Shown: positions 6,883 through 15,205, counted from the first letter of the stretch. The stretch is DNA of 19,164 nt from an uncultured Duncaniella sp. (GCA_958352885.1 CATWQI010000018.1:1-19164), one strand, 5' to 3'. Made by a program: numbers and translations. The notes: generated by a model not told the origin, from the sequence alone.

Positions 6883-7842
6883 CTAATGATACCCGGACAA
6901 CGATAAGGTTTGCTCCCCTTCGTAAAAGTCAGGCTGTAATATTTTACAATCTGGTGACACATCATTATGCTTCAGATACTCTTCTACTATCCTATGACCT
7001 ATGAATCTCCCCGCCCTTCCCGGCGCATCAGGATGCAGTAATGACGTGACAGACGATGGACGTACCAGACTCTCTCCTACCGACTCGTCCGTACTATAAA
7101 TCAACTTCCGACCCACAAGAGCATTCCATATCTGCTTTTCATTGCCAACAAGCCACATATACGAATCATGACCTATACCCAGCGCCTCCTCCTCGGAAAT
7201 TCCTGCCACCGCCATCACAACCTCGACCACCGCACCCTCGTATAACAGCCTTGACAACGCCGTTGGATAATCCGACATCGGCTTGTATGGATAATATTGA
7301 CGCACCAGAGCCTCAACCACGTCCGGAACAAGTCGTTCTCTCCGCTTATTCAATCTGATATAATCAGGAAAATATTCATACGCCCGGTACTCAACACCAA
7401 GGTAATGATTCAACCCAACGAACATCACGGAGTCAACTGTTATAACTGATTGATTGAACGGAGAAATTACGGCATAAAGTTTCGGAATATGAATGTCGGG
7501 ATATTTGTGACTCATAATCCCAAACGCCTCCCCCATACAGGCTTCCACATCTTTCATGTCAGCAAACGCACTGTCAACCGCTTCCCGGTGGTATATAAGT
7601 GATGAAGCCGAGTTATATACCGCCAACGATGAATCGGTCAGAGCTCCATAGCCTGATATCGCAAACAGGCTCACCGCTGCCGCCCGCATATCCTCATTGA
7701 CAGGCATTCCTCCTTTCCGCAACTCAAGGTCAAGCCTCTCCACATGCACAGGCATTCCATGCTGTCTGCTTCCACATCCCTCCCAACCTAAGGCTAATGC
7801 CACAACAGACATTACAATGATTATATTCTTGATTGAATTCAT
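6883..7842 (-). CDS. GldB-like gliding-motility/T9SS-associated lipoprotein
   Basis: The product resembles GldB, a lipoprotein needed for gliding motility in Flavobacterium and widely kept in non-gliding Bacteroidota. Supporting segments, numbered from the chosen Met, include VMFVGLNHYLG and RAYEYFPDYIR mid-protein, LLYEGAVVEVVMAV, and PGRAGRFIGHRIVEEYLK near the C-terminus. I start at the ATG at 7842 (319 residues) because it opens a signal peptide (NIIIVMSVVALALG) before Cys23. The frame extends to an ATG at 7941, but that would put 33 non-signal-like residues ahead of the signal and nearly abut the divergent amidase gene. The lipobox (WEGC) is poor, lacking Leu at -3, so lipidation is probable rather than certain. 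Function in this organism is inferred. Confidence 0.82.
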   Translation of the reverse strand: MNSIKNIIIVMSVVALALGWEGCGSRQHGMPVHVERLDLELRKGGMPVNEDMRAAAVSLFAISGYGALTDSSLAVYNSASSLIYHREAVDSAFADMKDVEACMGEAFGIMSHKYPDIHIPKLYAVISPFNQSVITVDSVMFVGLNHYLGVEYRAYEYFPDYIRLNKRRERLVPDVVEALVRQYYPYKPMSDYPTALSRLLYEGAVVEVVMAVAGISEEEALGIGHDSYMWLVGNEKQIWNALVGRKLIYSTDESVGESLVRPSSVTSLLHPDAPGRAGRFIGHRIVEEYLKHNDVSPDCKILQPDFYEGEQTLSLSGYH

Positions 7843-7846
7843 TGTC

Positions 7847-7880
7847 CAAAAATAGATATTTTTTGGCACATACGCACAAA
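7847..7880 (-). promoter_or_regulatory. Possible promoter of the GldB-like gene
   Basis: The minus strand shows TTTG (7877-7880), a 22-nt gap and TATTTTTG (7847-7854). The -7 box ends only 4 nt before the ATG at 7842, which would give a leaderless or near-leaderless mRNA. The slightly long spacing and the closeness to the ATG keep confidence low. Confidence 0.35.
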
Positions 7881-7917
7881 AATCAGTATTTTGAGTGACT
7901 TTTAATGATACTTTTGC

Positions 7918-7925
7918 TAAATTTG
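7918..7925 (+). promoter_or_regulatory. Candidate -7 box for the amidase-MCE operon
   Basis: TAAATTTG matches TAnnTTTG 28 nt upstream of the ATG at 7954. A second match, TACTTTTG, lies at 7909-7916. A TTTG at 7890-7893 fits neither spacing perfectly (24 and 15 nt), so which box is used cannot be decided. Confidence 0.4.
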
Positions 7926-7953
7926 CATAATTTTTGAACATTGGACACTACTG

Positions 7954-9099
7954 ATGAGACTCGCAAAAGCCATACGACTGATATTTATTCTCATTGCTCT
8001 TCCGCTTGCCGCCACAACCACGGTCGAAGGGAAGGATTTTGTTGTGGTAATTGACCCGGGACACGGAGGCAAAGATGCCGGCGCGCTCGGGCAAAAGACC
8101 AATGAGAAAACCGTCAACCTTGAAGTGGCAAAACGCCTTTCGAAACTCATTTCTTCAAAAATGAGTGACGCCAAGGTATACATGACCCGAGAGTCTGACT
8201 ATTTTGTCACACTACAGGGACGTGCTGATTTTGCGAATAGCAAGCATGCCGACATTTTCATTTCAATACATGCAAACTCCGTGGATGCCAAATCTCCGGT
8301 ACGCAACCAAGTCAACGGAGCGGCTGTATATACTCTCGGTCTGAACCGAAGCGACACCAATCTGAGCGTGGCGATGCGTGAAAATGCCGTAATGAAACTG
8401 GAACCTGACTATACCACCACTTATGAGGGATTCGATCCTTCATCGGCTGAAAGCTATATCATCTTTGAAATGATGCAGCATAAAAATCTGGACCAAAGCA
8501 TAACCCTCGCAGAGCATGTGCAAAATCAGCTTGTCCGCACTGCCGGACGCAAGAATAACGGTGTGCGACAAGCTCCCTTCTGGGTCCTTGTCCGGACAAG
8601 CATGCCTGCAATCCTCGTGGAACTTGATTTCATCTGCAATCCCACAATGGAACGGTTCATGGCATCATCCGACGGTCAGGACAAACTTGCACGTGCCATA
8701 TATAACGGTATAGAGAAATACCGGAAAGCTTCCGCTTCCACATCCAAGAAAAATAAAAGCGCTTCCAAACAAGGCACCGGTTCGCAGTCAAAAGAACAAA
8801 CTCCCACTCCTTCACGTTCAAAATCTGTAGAAAAGCAGGAATCAGAAGTCGCAAGCAACTCAACTGACGAAATTATATACAAGATTCAGTTCTTGACAGC
8901 TTCAAAAAAACTTCCGGCAGGCGACAAACGGCTCAAAGGTCTCTCACCGGTCGATTATTACACTGACGGTGGAATTCTTAAATATACATTCGGCAAGTTC
9001 GGCTCCATACAGGATGCCAATCGCGAGCTAAAAAAAATTAAATCGAAATTCCCTGATGCCTTCGTGATTAAAACCCGCGACGGCAAACGAATCAAATAA
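7954..9099 (+). CDS. N-acetylmuramoyl-L-alanine amidase (Amidase_3) with C-terminal SPOR-like region
   Basis: This exported zinc amidase cleaves the bond between N-acetylmuramic acid and the stem peptide, usually for daughter-cell separation or wall remodelling. Residues 1-26 are a signal peptide. The catalytic domain (about 28-252) shows VVIDPGHGGKD with His37, Glu51 of the NEKTVNL block, ISIHAN with His106 (zinc ligands), and LVELDFICNP with catalytic Glu223. A Ser/Lys-rich linker (about 255-300) follows. The final ~80 residues (IIYKIQFLTASKKLPAGD... to FVIKTRDGKRI) look like a SPOR-type repeat fold that binds denuded septal glycan. The linked downstream MCE gene, 33 bp away with no terminator, suggests a shared envelope transcript. 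Enzyme class is secure; SPOR assignment is moderate. Confidence 0.93.
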   Translation: MRLAKAIRLIFILIALPLAATTTVEGKDFVVVIDPGHGGKDAGALGQKTNEKTVNLEVAKRLSKLISSKMSDAKVYMTRESDYFVTLQGRADFANSKHADIFISIHANSVDAKSPVRNQVNGAAVYTLGLNRSDTNLSVAMRENAVMKLEPDYTTTYEGFDPSSAESYIIFEMMQHKNLDQSITLAEHVQNQLVRTAGRKNNGVRQAPFWVLVRTSMPAILVELDFICNPTMERFMASSDGQDKLARAIYNGIEKYRKASASTSKKNKSASKQGTGSQSKEQTPTPSRSKSVEKQESEVASNSTDEIIYKIQFLTASKKLPAGDKRLKGLSPVDYYTDGGILKYTFGKFGSIQDANRELKKIKSKFPDAFVIKTRDGKRIK

Positions 9100-9132
9100 A
9101 CGAATATTCACTACACAACCCATATTGTAGAA

Positions 9133-10056
9133 ATGAAAAAATTTTTCTCCAAAGAGGTCATCATCGGTATCTCAGTACTGTTCTCGCTTTTGATACTTTT
9201 CTTCGGAATTGACTATCTGAAAGGAATCAACTTGTTCAAGGCTGCCAACTATTATTACGCATCCTTCACCAATGTCTCCGGTCTCGCTCAGTCAGCACCC
9301 GTGACCGTCAACGGTTTCAAAGTGGGTCTTGTACGCGAAATCAAATACGAATATAACAACCCGGGACATGTCAGCGTGGAACTTAGTCTTGACCGGGAGC
9401 TTAAAATCCCCAAAGGCACACAGGCAGTCATAGCCACAGATATGCTTGGCACATCGAGCATTGAACTCAGAATGACATCCGACCCCGACTACCATAATGT
9501 TGGAGACAAACTTATAGGTGTGGAGGGTGCAGGACTTATGGATAAGGTTTCATCAGAACTTATGCCGACAATACTGTCAATAGCCCCGCATATCGACTCA
9601 CTCGTAATGTCACTGAATGCTCTCGCCGGAGACCCGGCTCTGCTCAACGCAGTGAGACGTCTTGATGTGATAATGGCAAACCTCGAGACCTCCACAACAC
9701 AACTCAACCGCTCAATGGCTGCCGTTCCGACACTGATGACTCACGCCAACGGAACAATGGCAAATGTGGAAGAGCTTTCCGCGAACCTAAATCAGGTATC
9801 AGCAGCACTGGCTGTAATCTCTGAGGATTTAAAGAATATGCCGCTTGACTCAACCATGCGTAACATCAACAGCATAACAGCCAATCTCGACCTTGCCACC
9901 AGGCAGCTCAATTCCACAAACTCATCACTCGGTCTGCTACTCAATGACCCGTCACTCTACCACAATATCAATAACAGTGCGGCTCATATTGACAGCATCC
10001 TGATTGACTTGCAACGACAGCCCAAACGATATATACCGTCCATCAAGGTGTTCTAA
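9133..10056 (+). CDS. MCE/MlaD family lipid-transport protein
   Basis: This is a periplasmic, inner-membrane-anchored MCE protein, the substrate-binding component of Mla-type systems that move phospholipids across the envelope. One N-terminal membrane helix (about residues 8-28) precedes a single MCE domain (about 38-115), with the typical SAPVTVNGFKVGLVREI and VIATDMLGTSSIEL strands. The C-terminal ~170 residues are rich in long amphipathic helices with regular Leu and Asn (for example ANLETSTTQLNRSM), as expected for the helical tube of MlaD-like proteins. It follows the amidase by 33 bp and ends before a strong hairpin. The permease (MlaE) and ATPase (MlaF) partners are not in this window. 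The family is clear; cargo is inferred. Confidence 0.92.
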   Translation: MKKFFSKEVIIGISVLFSLLILFFGIDYLKGINLFKAANYYYASFTNVSGLAQSAPVTVNGFKVGLVREIKYEYNNPGHVSVELSLDRELKIPKGTQAVIATDMLGTSSIELRMTSDPDYHNVGDKLIGVEGAGLMDKVSSELMPTILSIAPHIDSLVMSLNALAGDPALLNAVRRLDVIMANLETSTTQLNRSMAAVPTLMTHANGTMANVEELSANLNQVSAALAVISEDLKNMPLDSTMRNINSITANLDLATRQLNSTNSSLGLLLNDPSLYHNINNSAAHIDSILIDLQRQPKRYIPSIKVF

Positions 10057-10097
10057 AAATCCGGTAATGCCCACCTTCAACATTTAATACGAAACAT

Positions 10098-10132
10098 GAA
10101 GCCCGGTGCGAATTCGATTCGCACCGGGCTTC
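10098..10132. terminator. Strong hairpin between convergent genes
   Basis: A perfect 16-bp stem (10098-10113 with 10117-10132; arm GAAGCCCGGTGCGAAT) has a 3-nt loop. It is followed by TCTCTTATT on the plus strand and ATGTTTCG on the minus strand, so the U-tracts are weak. The position between the MCE gene and the ABC-F gene makes a two-way terminator likely. Confidence 0.75.
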
Positions 10133-10174
10133 TCTCTTATTGGTAAATTATGCTAAGTATATTTGGAATTCGGG

Positions 10175-11791
10175 TTACTTCGCATAAAGCTTTTCACGAG
10201 TTGCAAGTACCTTCTCATCGGTGATGTAGTCATCATAATCCATCAGCTTGTCAATAGTGCCGTTGGGAGTCAGCTCAATGATGCGGTTACATACAGTCTG
10301 TATGAACTCATGGTCATGACTTGACAGGAGCAGATTGCCCTTGAATCCCTGAAGCGTATTGTTGAATGCCTGGATTGACTCAAGGTCAAGATGGTTGGTA
10401 GGCGAATCAAGGACAAGAGTATTAGCATCTGTCATCATCATCCTCGCAATCATACAGCGCATCTTCTCGCCACCTGAAAGGACTGAAGCTTTCTTCAGCA
10501 CCTCCTCGCCCGAAAACAACATCTTGCCCAGAAATCCCTTGAGATAAATCTCGGAACTGTCATTGGAGAACTGTGACAACCAGTCGACAAGAGTCAAATC
10601 AGTATTGAAAAATGCGGAGTTGTCAAGCGGAAGATAAGCAGTGGTGATTGTTTGCCCCCACTCATACGTACCTTCGTCTGCCTTACGGTTACCGGTAATG
10701 ATTTCAAACAGAGCAGTCATAGCTCGAGGATCATGACTAAGGAAAGCTATCTTGTCACCCTTCTCTATCTGGAAATTCACATCCTTAAACAGCACCTCAC
10801 CGTCCACACTTGCTGAAAGACCCTTGACTTCAAGAATCTTGTTTCCGGGCTCACGCTGCGGGGTAAAAATTATACCTGGATATCGACGGGATGACGGTTG
10901 GATCTCCTCGACATTGAGTTTCTCCAACATCTTCTTGCGAGAGGTGGTCTGCTTTGATTTCGCCACATTCGCACTGAATCGCTGTATAAACTCAAGAAGT
11001 TCCTTACGCTTCTCCTCCGCCTTCTTGTTAGCCTGCTGCTGCTGACGGAGAGCGAGCTGCGAAGACTCGTACCAGAAACTGTAATTTCCGGCAAAAAGCG
11101 TCAGTTTGTTATAGTCGATATCAAGAGTGTGGGTGCACACAGAGTCAAGGAAGTGACGGTCATGGCTCACCACAAGCACTGTATTTTCAAATTTCGAAAG
11201 ATAGTCCTCAAGCCAAGCCACAGTCTCAAGGTCAAGGTCATTGGTTGGCTCGTCAAGAAGCAGGTTATCAGGATTGCCGAAAAGAGCTTTTGCAAGAAGA
11301 ACTCGCACTTTCTCATTACCGCTCATGTCACGCATCAGAGTATAGTGCTTGTCCTCCTTTATGCCCAGTCCGCTGAGGAGCGCTGCTGCGTCACTCTCAG
11401 CATTCCAGCCTTCGAGTTCTGCAAATTTCTCCTCAAGCTCCGACGCACGTATGCCATCCTCGTCTGAGAAGTCCTCCTTAGCATACAGCGCATCCTTTTC
11501 CTGCATTATGTCCCAAAGCACTGTATGTCCGCGTAGCACTGTCTCCATCACAGTACAGTCGTCAAATTTGAAGTGGTCCTGCTCAAGCACGCTCATACGC
11601 TCACCCGGGCCCTGGGTTACCGTGCCGTGGGTAGGTGACAGTTGGTCACTCAGGATTCGCATAAGTGTTGACTTCCCGGCACCGTTGGCTCCGATGATAC
11701 CATAACAGTTGCCTGGAGTAAATTTCAGATTCACATCCTGAAACAGGACTCGTTTGCCAAATTGTATACCTAAATTGTTTACAGCTATCAT
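10175..11791 (-). CDS. ABC-F family ATPase (YbiT/Uup-like), second ATP site degenerate
   Basis: This soluble tandem ABC protein has no membrane domain; ABC-F proteins bind the ribosomal E site and tune elongation or rescue stalled ribosomes. NBD1 (about 1-235) is complete: Walker A GANGAGKS (34-41), signature MSGNEK (156-161), Walker B LLLDEPTND with catalytic Glu181, and the VVSHDRHF switch. A charged linker (about 245-300, KKAEEKRKELL and a Lys/Arg-rich stretch) joins NBD2. In NBD2 the P-loop is replaced by AFLSHDPRAMTALF (349-362), with no GxxGxGK pattern. Walker B reads LVLDSPTNH, with Ser463 where the catalytic Glu should be. The signature LSGGEKM (439-445) and SSHDHEF are retained. It looks translated and intact. 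The YbiT-like grouping is likely; its role is inferred. Confidence 0.93.
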   Translation of the reverse strand: MIAVNNLGIQFGKRVLFQDVNLKFTPGNCYGIIGANGAGKSTLMRILSDQLSPTHGTVTQGPGERMSVLEQDHFKFDDCTVMETVLRGHTVLWDIMQEKDALYAKEDFSDEDGIRASELEEKFAELEGWNAESDAAALLSGLGIKEDKHYTLMRDMSGNEKVRVLLAKALFGNPDNLLLDEPTNDLDLETVAWLEDYLSKFENTVLVVSHDRHFLDSVCTHTLDIDYNKLTLFAGNYSFWYESSQLALRQQQQANKKAEEKRKELLEFIQRFSANVAKSKQTTSRKKMLEKLNVEEIQPSSRRYPGIIFTPQREPGNKILEVKGLSASVDGEVLFKDVNFQIEKGDKIAFLSHDPRAMTALFEIITGNRKADEGTYEWGQTITTAYLPLDNSAFFNTDLTLVDWLSQFSNDSSEIYLKGFLGKMLFSGEEVLKKASVLSGGEKMRCMIARMMMTDANTLVLDSPTNHLDLESIQAFNNTLQGFKGNLLLSSHDHEFIQTVCNRIIELTPNGTIDKLMDYDDYITDEKVLATREKLYAK

Positions 11792-11820
11792 TTACGGGGA
11801 TGTTAATTGATTTCGGGGTG

Positions 11821-11828
11821 CAAAGGTA
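11821..11828 (-). promoter_or_regulatory. Candidate -7 box for the ABC-F gene
   Basis: The minus strand reads TACCTTTG, matching TAnnTTTG, 29 nt upstream of the ATG at 11791. No clear -33 TTTG is visible at 19-21 nt. Confidence 0.45.
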
Positions 11829-11899
11829 CGAATTTTTATTCACATTTCCCTATACCATATATAAATAGGTGTTGAATTTTCTTTTTTACTTCTAAAAGT

Positions 11900-11931
11900 T
11901 TTGTGTCATCACTCATATTTGATTATATTTG
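11900..11931 (+). promoter_or_regulatory. Promoter of the galactose operon
   Basis: TTTG (11900-11903), a 20-nt spacer, then TATATTTG (11924-11931) is a full Bacteroidota promoter. It predicts a leader of about 55 nt before the galM ATG at 11993. I saw no operator-like palindrome beside it. Confidence 0.7.
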
Positions 11932-11992
11932 CATCTAAATAACCGGAGCCCGTAGCGGCTTCTTACCTTGGATTAACAATATCATCAATCTA

Positions 11993-13030
11993 ATGAAAAT
12001 TGAAAAGAACTTAGCGCAATCCCCCAAAGGAGAAATCACGCTATATACCCTCACAAACGTATCCGGCGCACAAGTAACGCTTTCGTCGCTTGGTGCCGGC
12101 ATCGTATCGGTTATCGTACCGGACAAGAATGGCGATTTTGCTGACGTAGTACTTGGATATAAGAATCCGGCTTCGTACATTTACGACGGACCATGCGCCG
12201 GCAAAATCCCCGGACGATTCGCCAACCGTATAGCCCTCGGGCATTTCACTCTCGACGGCAAAGAGTACACACTCGCAATTAACAATGGTCCCAACGCCCT
12301 TCATGGCGGTCCGGAAGGATTCCAGAATCAGATTTGGGACAGCGTCGCTGAAGATGGCTCTGTCATATTCACCTACCATGCCAAGGACGGCGAGGAAGGT
12401 TATCCGGGCAACATGACCATAAATGCGGTGTACACATGGAACAATGACAACGAGCTTACGCTGAAACTTACCGCCACAACCGATAAAAAAACGGTAGTGA
12501 ACCTCACCAATCATGTATACTTCAATCTTGACGGTGAAAACTCAGGGACTGTCCTCAACCATGAGATGCGCCTTGCAGCTACCAGGTACCTGCCCACGGA
12601 TACGACTCAGATTCCTACCGGCGAATTAGCCCCGGTAGCTGGCACACCAATGGATTTTACTGAATTCAAGGCAATCGGAAAGGATATTACCGCCGATTTC
12701 GAACCGCTGAAAATCGGCAAGGGATATGACCATTGCTGGGTCATAGACGGATACGAGAAAGGAAAACTTCAATCAGTAGCTGAATTGCGCGCTCCGAAAT
12801 CAGGTCGTACCCTTGAAGTGCTCACAACGCAGCCCGGCATGCAAGTCTATACCGGAAACTGGCTTGCAGGTTGTCCCGAATCAATATCAGGAGGTAGTTA
12901 TGAGGACTATGACGGCGTGGCGATCGAATGCCAGGGATTCCCGGACGCACCTAACAAGGATTCATTCCCGACATCAGAACTTAATCCCGGAGAGAAATAC
13001 GACGAAACCATCGTATTCCGGTTCAAATAA
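11993..13030 (+). CDS. galM: Aldose 1-epimerase (galactose mutarotase)
   Basis: GalM interconverts beta- and alpha-D-galactose so that galactokinase receives the alpha form. Expected catalytic residues are in place: His104 in NNGPNALHGG, His174 in NLTNHVYFNL (general acid) and Glu312 in AIECQGFPDAPN (general base). A substrate-binding Asp lies in GKGYDHCWVI (about 246). The 345-residue length is standard, and no signal peptide is seen, so it should be cytosolic. It is the first gene of an apparent operon with the nucleotidyltransferase (34-bp gap) and galK. Confidence 0.96.
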   Translation: MKIEKNLAQSPKGEITLYTLTNVSGAQVTLSSLGAGIVSVIVPDKNGDFADVVLGYKNPASYIYDGPCAGKIPGRFANRIALGHFTLDGKEYTLAINNGPNALHGGPEGFQNQIWDSVAEDGSVIFTYHAKDGEEGYPGNMTINAVYTWNNDNELTLKLTATTDKKTVVNLTNHVYFNLDGENSGTVLNHEMRLAATRYLPTDTTQIPTGELAPVAGTPMDFTEFKAIGKDITADFEPLKIGKGYDHCWVIDGYEKGKLQSVAELRAPKSGRTLEVLTTQPGMQVYTGNWLAGCPESISGGSYEDYDGVAIECQGFPDAPNKDSFPTSELNPGEKYDETIVFRFK

Positions 13031-13064
13031 TAAATAACACTTAATTGTCAATTAAATATACATA

Positions 13065-13970
13065 ATGAAACCAACATTATTCGTGCTCGCTGCCGGTATG
13101 GGTAGCCGTTACGGTGGTCTGAAGCAGCTCGACCCTCTGGGTCCCCAAGGTCAAACTATCATGGACTACTCCATCTACGATGCCATACAGGCAGGATTCG
13201 GCAAAGTGGTCTTCGTGATTCGTAAAGATTTCGAGAAGGATTTCCGTGAAAAAATTCTTTCTAAATATGAAGGTCATATCCCTGTTGAAGTTGTATTCCA
13301 GTCTACCGACAAACTTCCCGAAGGATATACCTGTCCCCCTGACCGTTCTAAGCCGTGGGGCACAAACCATGCCGTGCTAATGGGCAAAGATGTAATCAAG
13401 GAACCGTTTGCAGTTATCAACGCTGACGATTTCTATGGTCGTGACGCATTCCGTGTCATTGCTGAAGATCTCATGCGTCCCCGTGACCGAAAAGGCGACT
13501 ACTCTATGGTCGGATTCCGCGTAGGCAACACTATGACTGAAAATGGCTCTGTTGCCCGTGGTGTCTGCTCCACCGGCGCTGACGGCAATCTCACCGGCGT
13601 AGTGGAACGCACAGCCATCTCCTATGCTCCTAATGGTGACATCGTTTTCACTGATGAAAACGGAGTTGAACAGACTCTTGACCCGATGACTCCTGTGTCC
13701 ATGAATCTATGGGGATTCACTCCTGACTATTTCGACTACAGCGAGCGTGAATTCCGCTCATTCCTTGATAAGGACATAAATACTCCCAAGGCAGAATTCT
13801 TTATCCCTCTCTGTATCGACACCCTCATACACAACAATGAGGCGACAGTGAAAGTGCTTGACACCGACTCCCGCTGGTTTGGTGTTACATATGCTGCCGA
13901 CCGCCCTGGAGTGGTTGAAAAATTCGCAGAACTTCATGCCAACGGCACATACCCTGAAAAAATGTTCTGA
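13065..13970 (+). CDS. Sugar-phosphate nucleotidyltransferase-like protein in the gal operon
   Basis: The 301-residue protein has the nucleotide-sugar pyrophosphorylase fold. Residues 7-20 (VLAAGMGSRYGGLK) are the glycine-rich nucleotide-binding signature with its downstream Lys20. RSKPWGTNHAVL (94-105) is a base/triphosphate contact loop, and VINADDFYGRDAF (117-129) carries the metal-binding aspartates. The C-terminal part includes a sugar-binding-like MNLWGFTPDYF and ends SRWFGVTYAADRPGVVEKF. Members are usually annotated only as nucleotidyltransferase. Lying 34 bp after galM and 33 bp before galK, it could activate galactose-1-phosphate to UDP-galactose in place of GalT. That role is inference. 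The fold is confident; the substrate is unknown. Confidence 0.9.
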   Translation: MKPTLFVLAAGMGSRYGGLKQLDPLGPQGQTIMDYSIYDAIQAGFGKVVFVIRKDFEKDFREKILSKYEGHIPVEVVFQSTDKLPEGYTCPPDRSKPWGTNHAVLMGKDVIKEPFAVINADDFYGRDAFRVIAEDLMRPRDRKGDYSMVGFRVGNTMTENGSVARGVCSTGADGNLTGVVERTAISYAPNGDIVFTDENGVEQTLDPMTPVSMNLWGFTPDYFDYSEREFRSFLDKDINTPKAEFFIPLCIDTLIHNNEATVKVLDTDSRWFGVTYAADRPGVVEKFAELHANGTYPEKMF

Positions 13971-14003
13971 TTTCTCATATAAACAATACAATAAATTATA
14001 ACC

Positions 14004-15146
14004 ATGGAACTAAAAGAAAAAGTCACAACAGCCTTTGCCTCTCATTTCGGAGGCGAGGGCACATTATATGCTTCTGCGGGGCGTATTAATCTTATCGGCG
14101 AGCACACTGACTACAACGGTGGCTTCGTATTCCCCGGCGCAATCGACAAGGTAATTCTTGCAGACATCCGCCCCAACGGCACTGACACTGTCAATGTCTA
14201 CTCTATCGACATTGACGAAGAGGCTCACTTCGGTCTTAACGAAGAGGACGCACCTTCTCAGCAATGGGCTCGTTACATTTTCGGTGTATGCCGAGAAACA
14301 CTTAAACGCGGTGGCGTAGTGAAAGGATTTGATGCCACATTCGCAGGTAATGTTCCCCTCGGTGCCGGGCTCTCTTCATCTGCCGCTCTTGAATCATGCT
14401 TCGCATTCGCTCTCAATGACCTTTTCAACGGCAACACTATCGACAAATTCGAGCTTGCCAAAATAGGACAATCGACCGAGCACAACTATTGCGGTGTGAA
14501 CTGTGGCATCATGGACCAGTTCGCTTCAGTATTTGGCAAGAAGGACAATCTCATGCGCCTCGATTGCCGTTCACTCGAATTTGAGTACTTCCCCTTTAAG
14601 ATTGACGGTTACCGGCTTGTACTCGTCGACTCTGTTGTAAAGCACGAACTCGTTGACTCTCCCTACAACAAACGCCGCCAATCATGTGAAAACGTTGCAA
14701 AACGTCTTGGCATCGAAACTCTCCGTGACGCAGACATCGACATGCTCAATGCAATCAAGGCTGACATCTCAGCCGAGGACTATATGAGAGCCAAATTCGT
14801 TATCGAGGAGAAAGAACGCGTACTCGATGTATGCGACGCACTTAACCGTGGTGATGTCCAGACAGTAGGTCGCCTCATGTACGAGACTCACCGTGGACTC
14901 TCCGAGGATTACGAAGTTTCATGCGAGGAACTTGACTATCTCAACGATATCGCCAAGGAATGCGGCGTGACAGGTTCACGCATCATGGGTGGTGGTTTCG
15001 GCGGTTGCACAATCAACCTTGTACCCGATGCTCTCTACGACAAATTTATCGAAACAGCCAAGGAAAAATTCAACGCCAAGTACGGTCATGAACCTAAGAT
15101 TTACGACGTTGTAATATCCGATGGAGCTCGCCGCTACACCGAATAA
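14004..15146 (+). CDS. galK: Galactokinase
   Basis: GalK phosphorylates alpha-D-galactose to galactose-1-phosphate with ATP in the Leloir pathway. The galactokinase signature GRINLIGEHTDYNGG occupies residues 26-40, the GHMP phosphate-binding loop PLGAGLSSSAALE occupies 118-130, the catalytic Asp171 is in CGIMDQFASVFG, and the third GHMP motif is RIMGGGFGG (324-332). The 380 residues are normal, with no frame damage. It is the last gene of the operon, 33 bp after the nucleotidyltransferase, and is followed by a hairpin terminator. The signature separates it from other GHMP kinases such as N-acetylhexosamine or mevalonate kinase. Confidence 0.97.
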   Translation: MELKEKVTTAFASHFGGEGTLYASAGRINLIGEHTDYNGGFVFPGAIDKVILADIRPNGTDTVNVYSIDIDEEAHFGLNEEDAPSQQWARYIFGVCRETLKRGGVVKGFDATFAGNVPLGAGLSSSAALESCFAFALNDLFNGNTIDKFELAKIGQSTEHNYCGVNCGIMDQFASVFGKKDNLMRLDCRSLEFEYFPFKIDGYRLVLVDSVVKHELVDSPYNKRRQSCENVAKRLGIETLRDADIDMLNAIKADISAEDYMRAKFVIEEKERVLDVCDALNRGDVQTVGRLMYETHRGLSEDYEVSCEELDYLNDIAKECGVTGSRIMGGGFGGCTINLVPDALYDKFIETAKEKFNAKYGHEPKIYDVVISDGARRYTE

Positions 15147-15171
15147 GAGACGATTCTAACACAGTATTATC

Positions 15172-15205
15172 CAAGAGGATACAGACTTATGTCCGTATCC
15201 TCTTG
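15172..15205 (+). terminator. Terminator of the galactose operon
   Basis: The 11-bp perfect outer stem CAAGAGGATAC (15172-15182) with 15195-15205 is extended inward by three more pairs after one mismatch, around a 4-nt loop. The following TTATGT is a weak U-tract. Its 3' end overlaps the -33 element of the next promoter. Confidence 0.6.

Noticed and set aside
7843..7941. 33-residue N-terminal extension of the GldB-like protein
   Set aside because: It would precede the signal peptide, cover the divergent promoter region and come within 12 bp of the amidase start.
10098..10132. The 16-bp palindrome as a protein-binding operator or attachment site
   Set aside because: Its position between the stop codons of convergent genes fits a terminator, and no integrase or regulator gene is nearby.
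11129..11705. Plus-strand open frames within the ABC-F gene
   Set aside because: They lack recognisable motifs and lie opposite a complete ABC-F coding frame.
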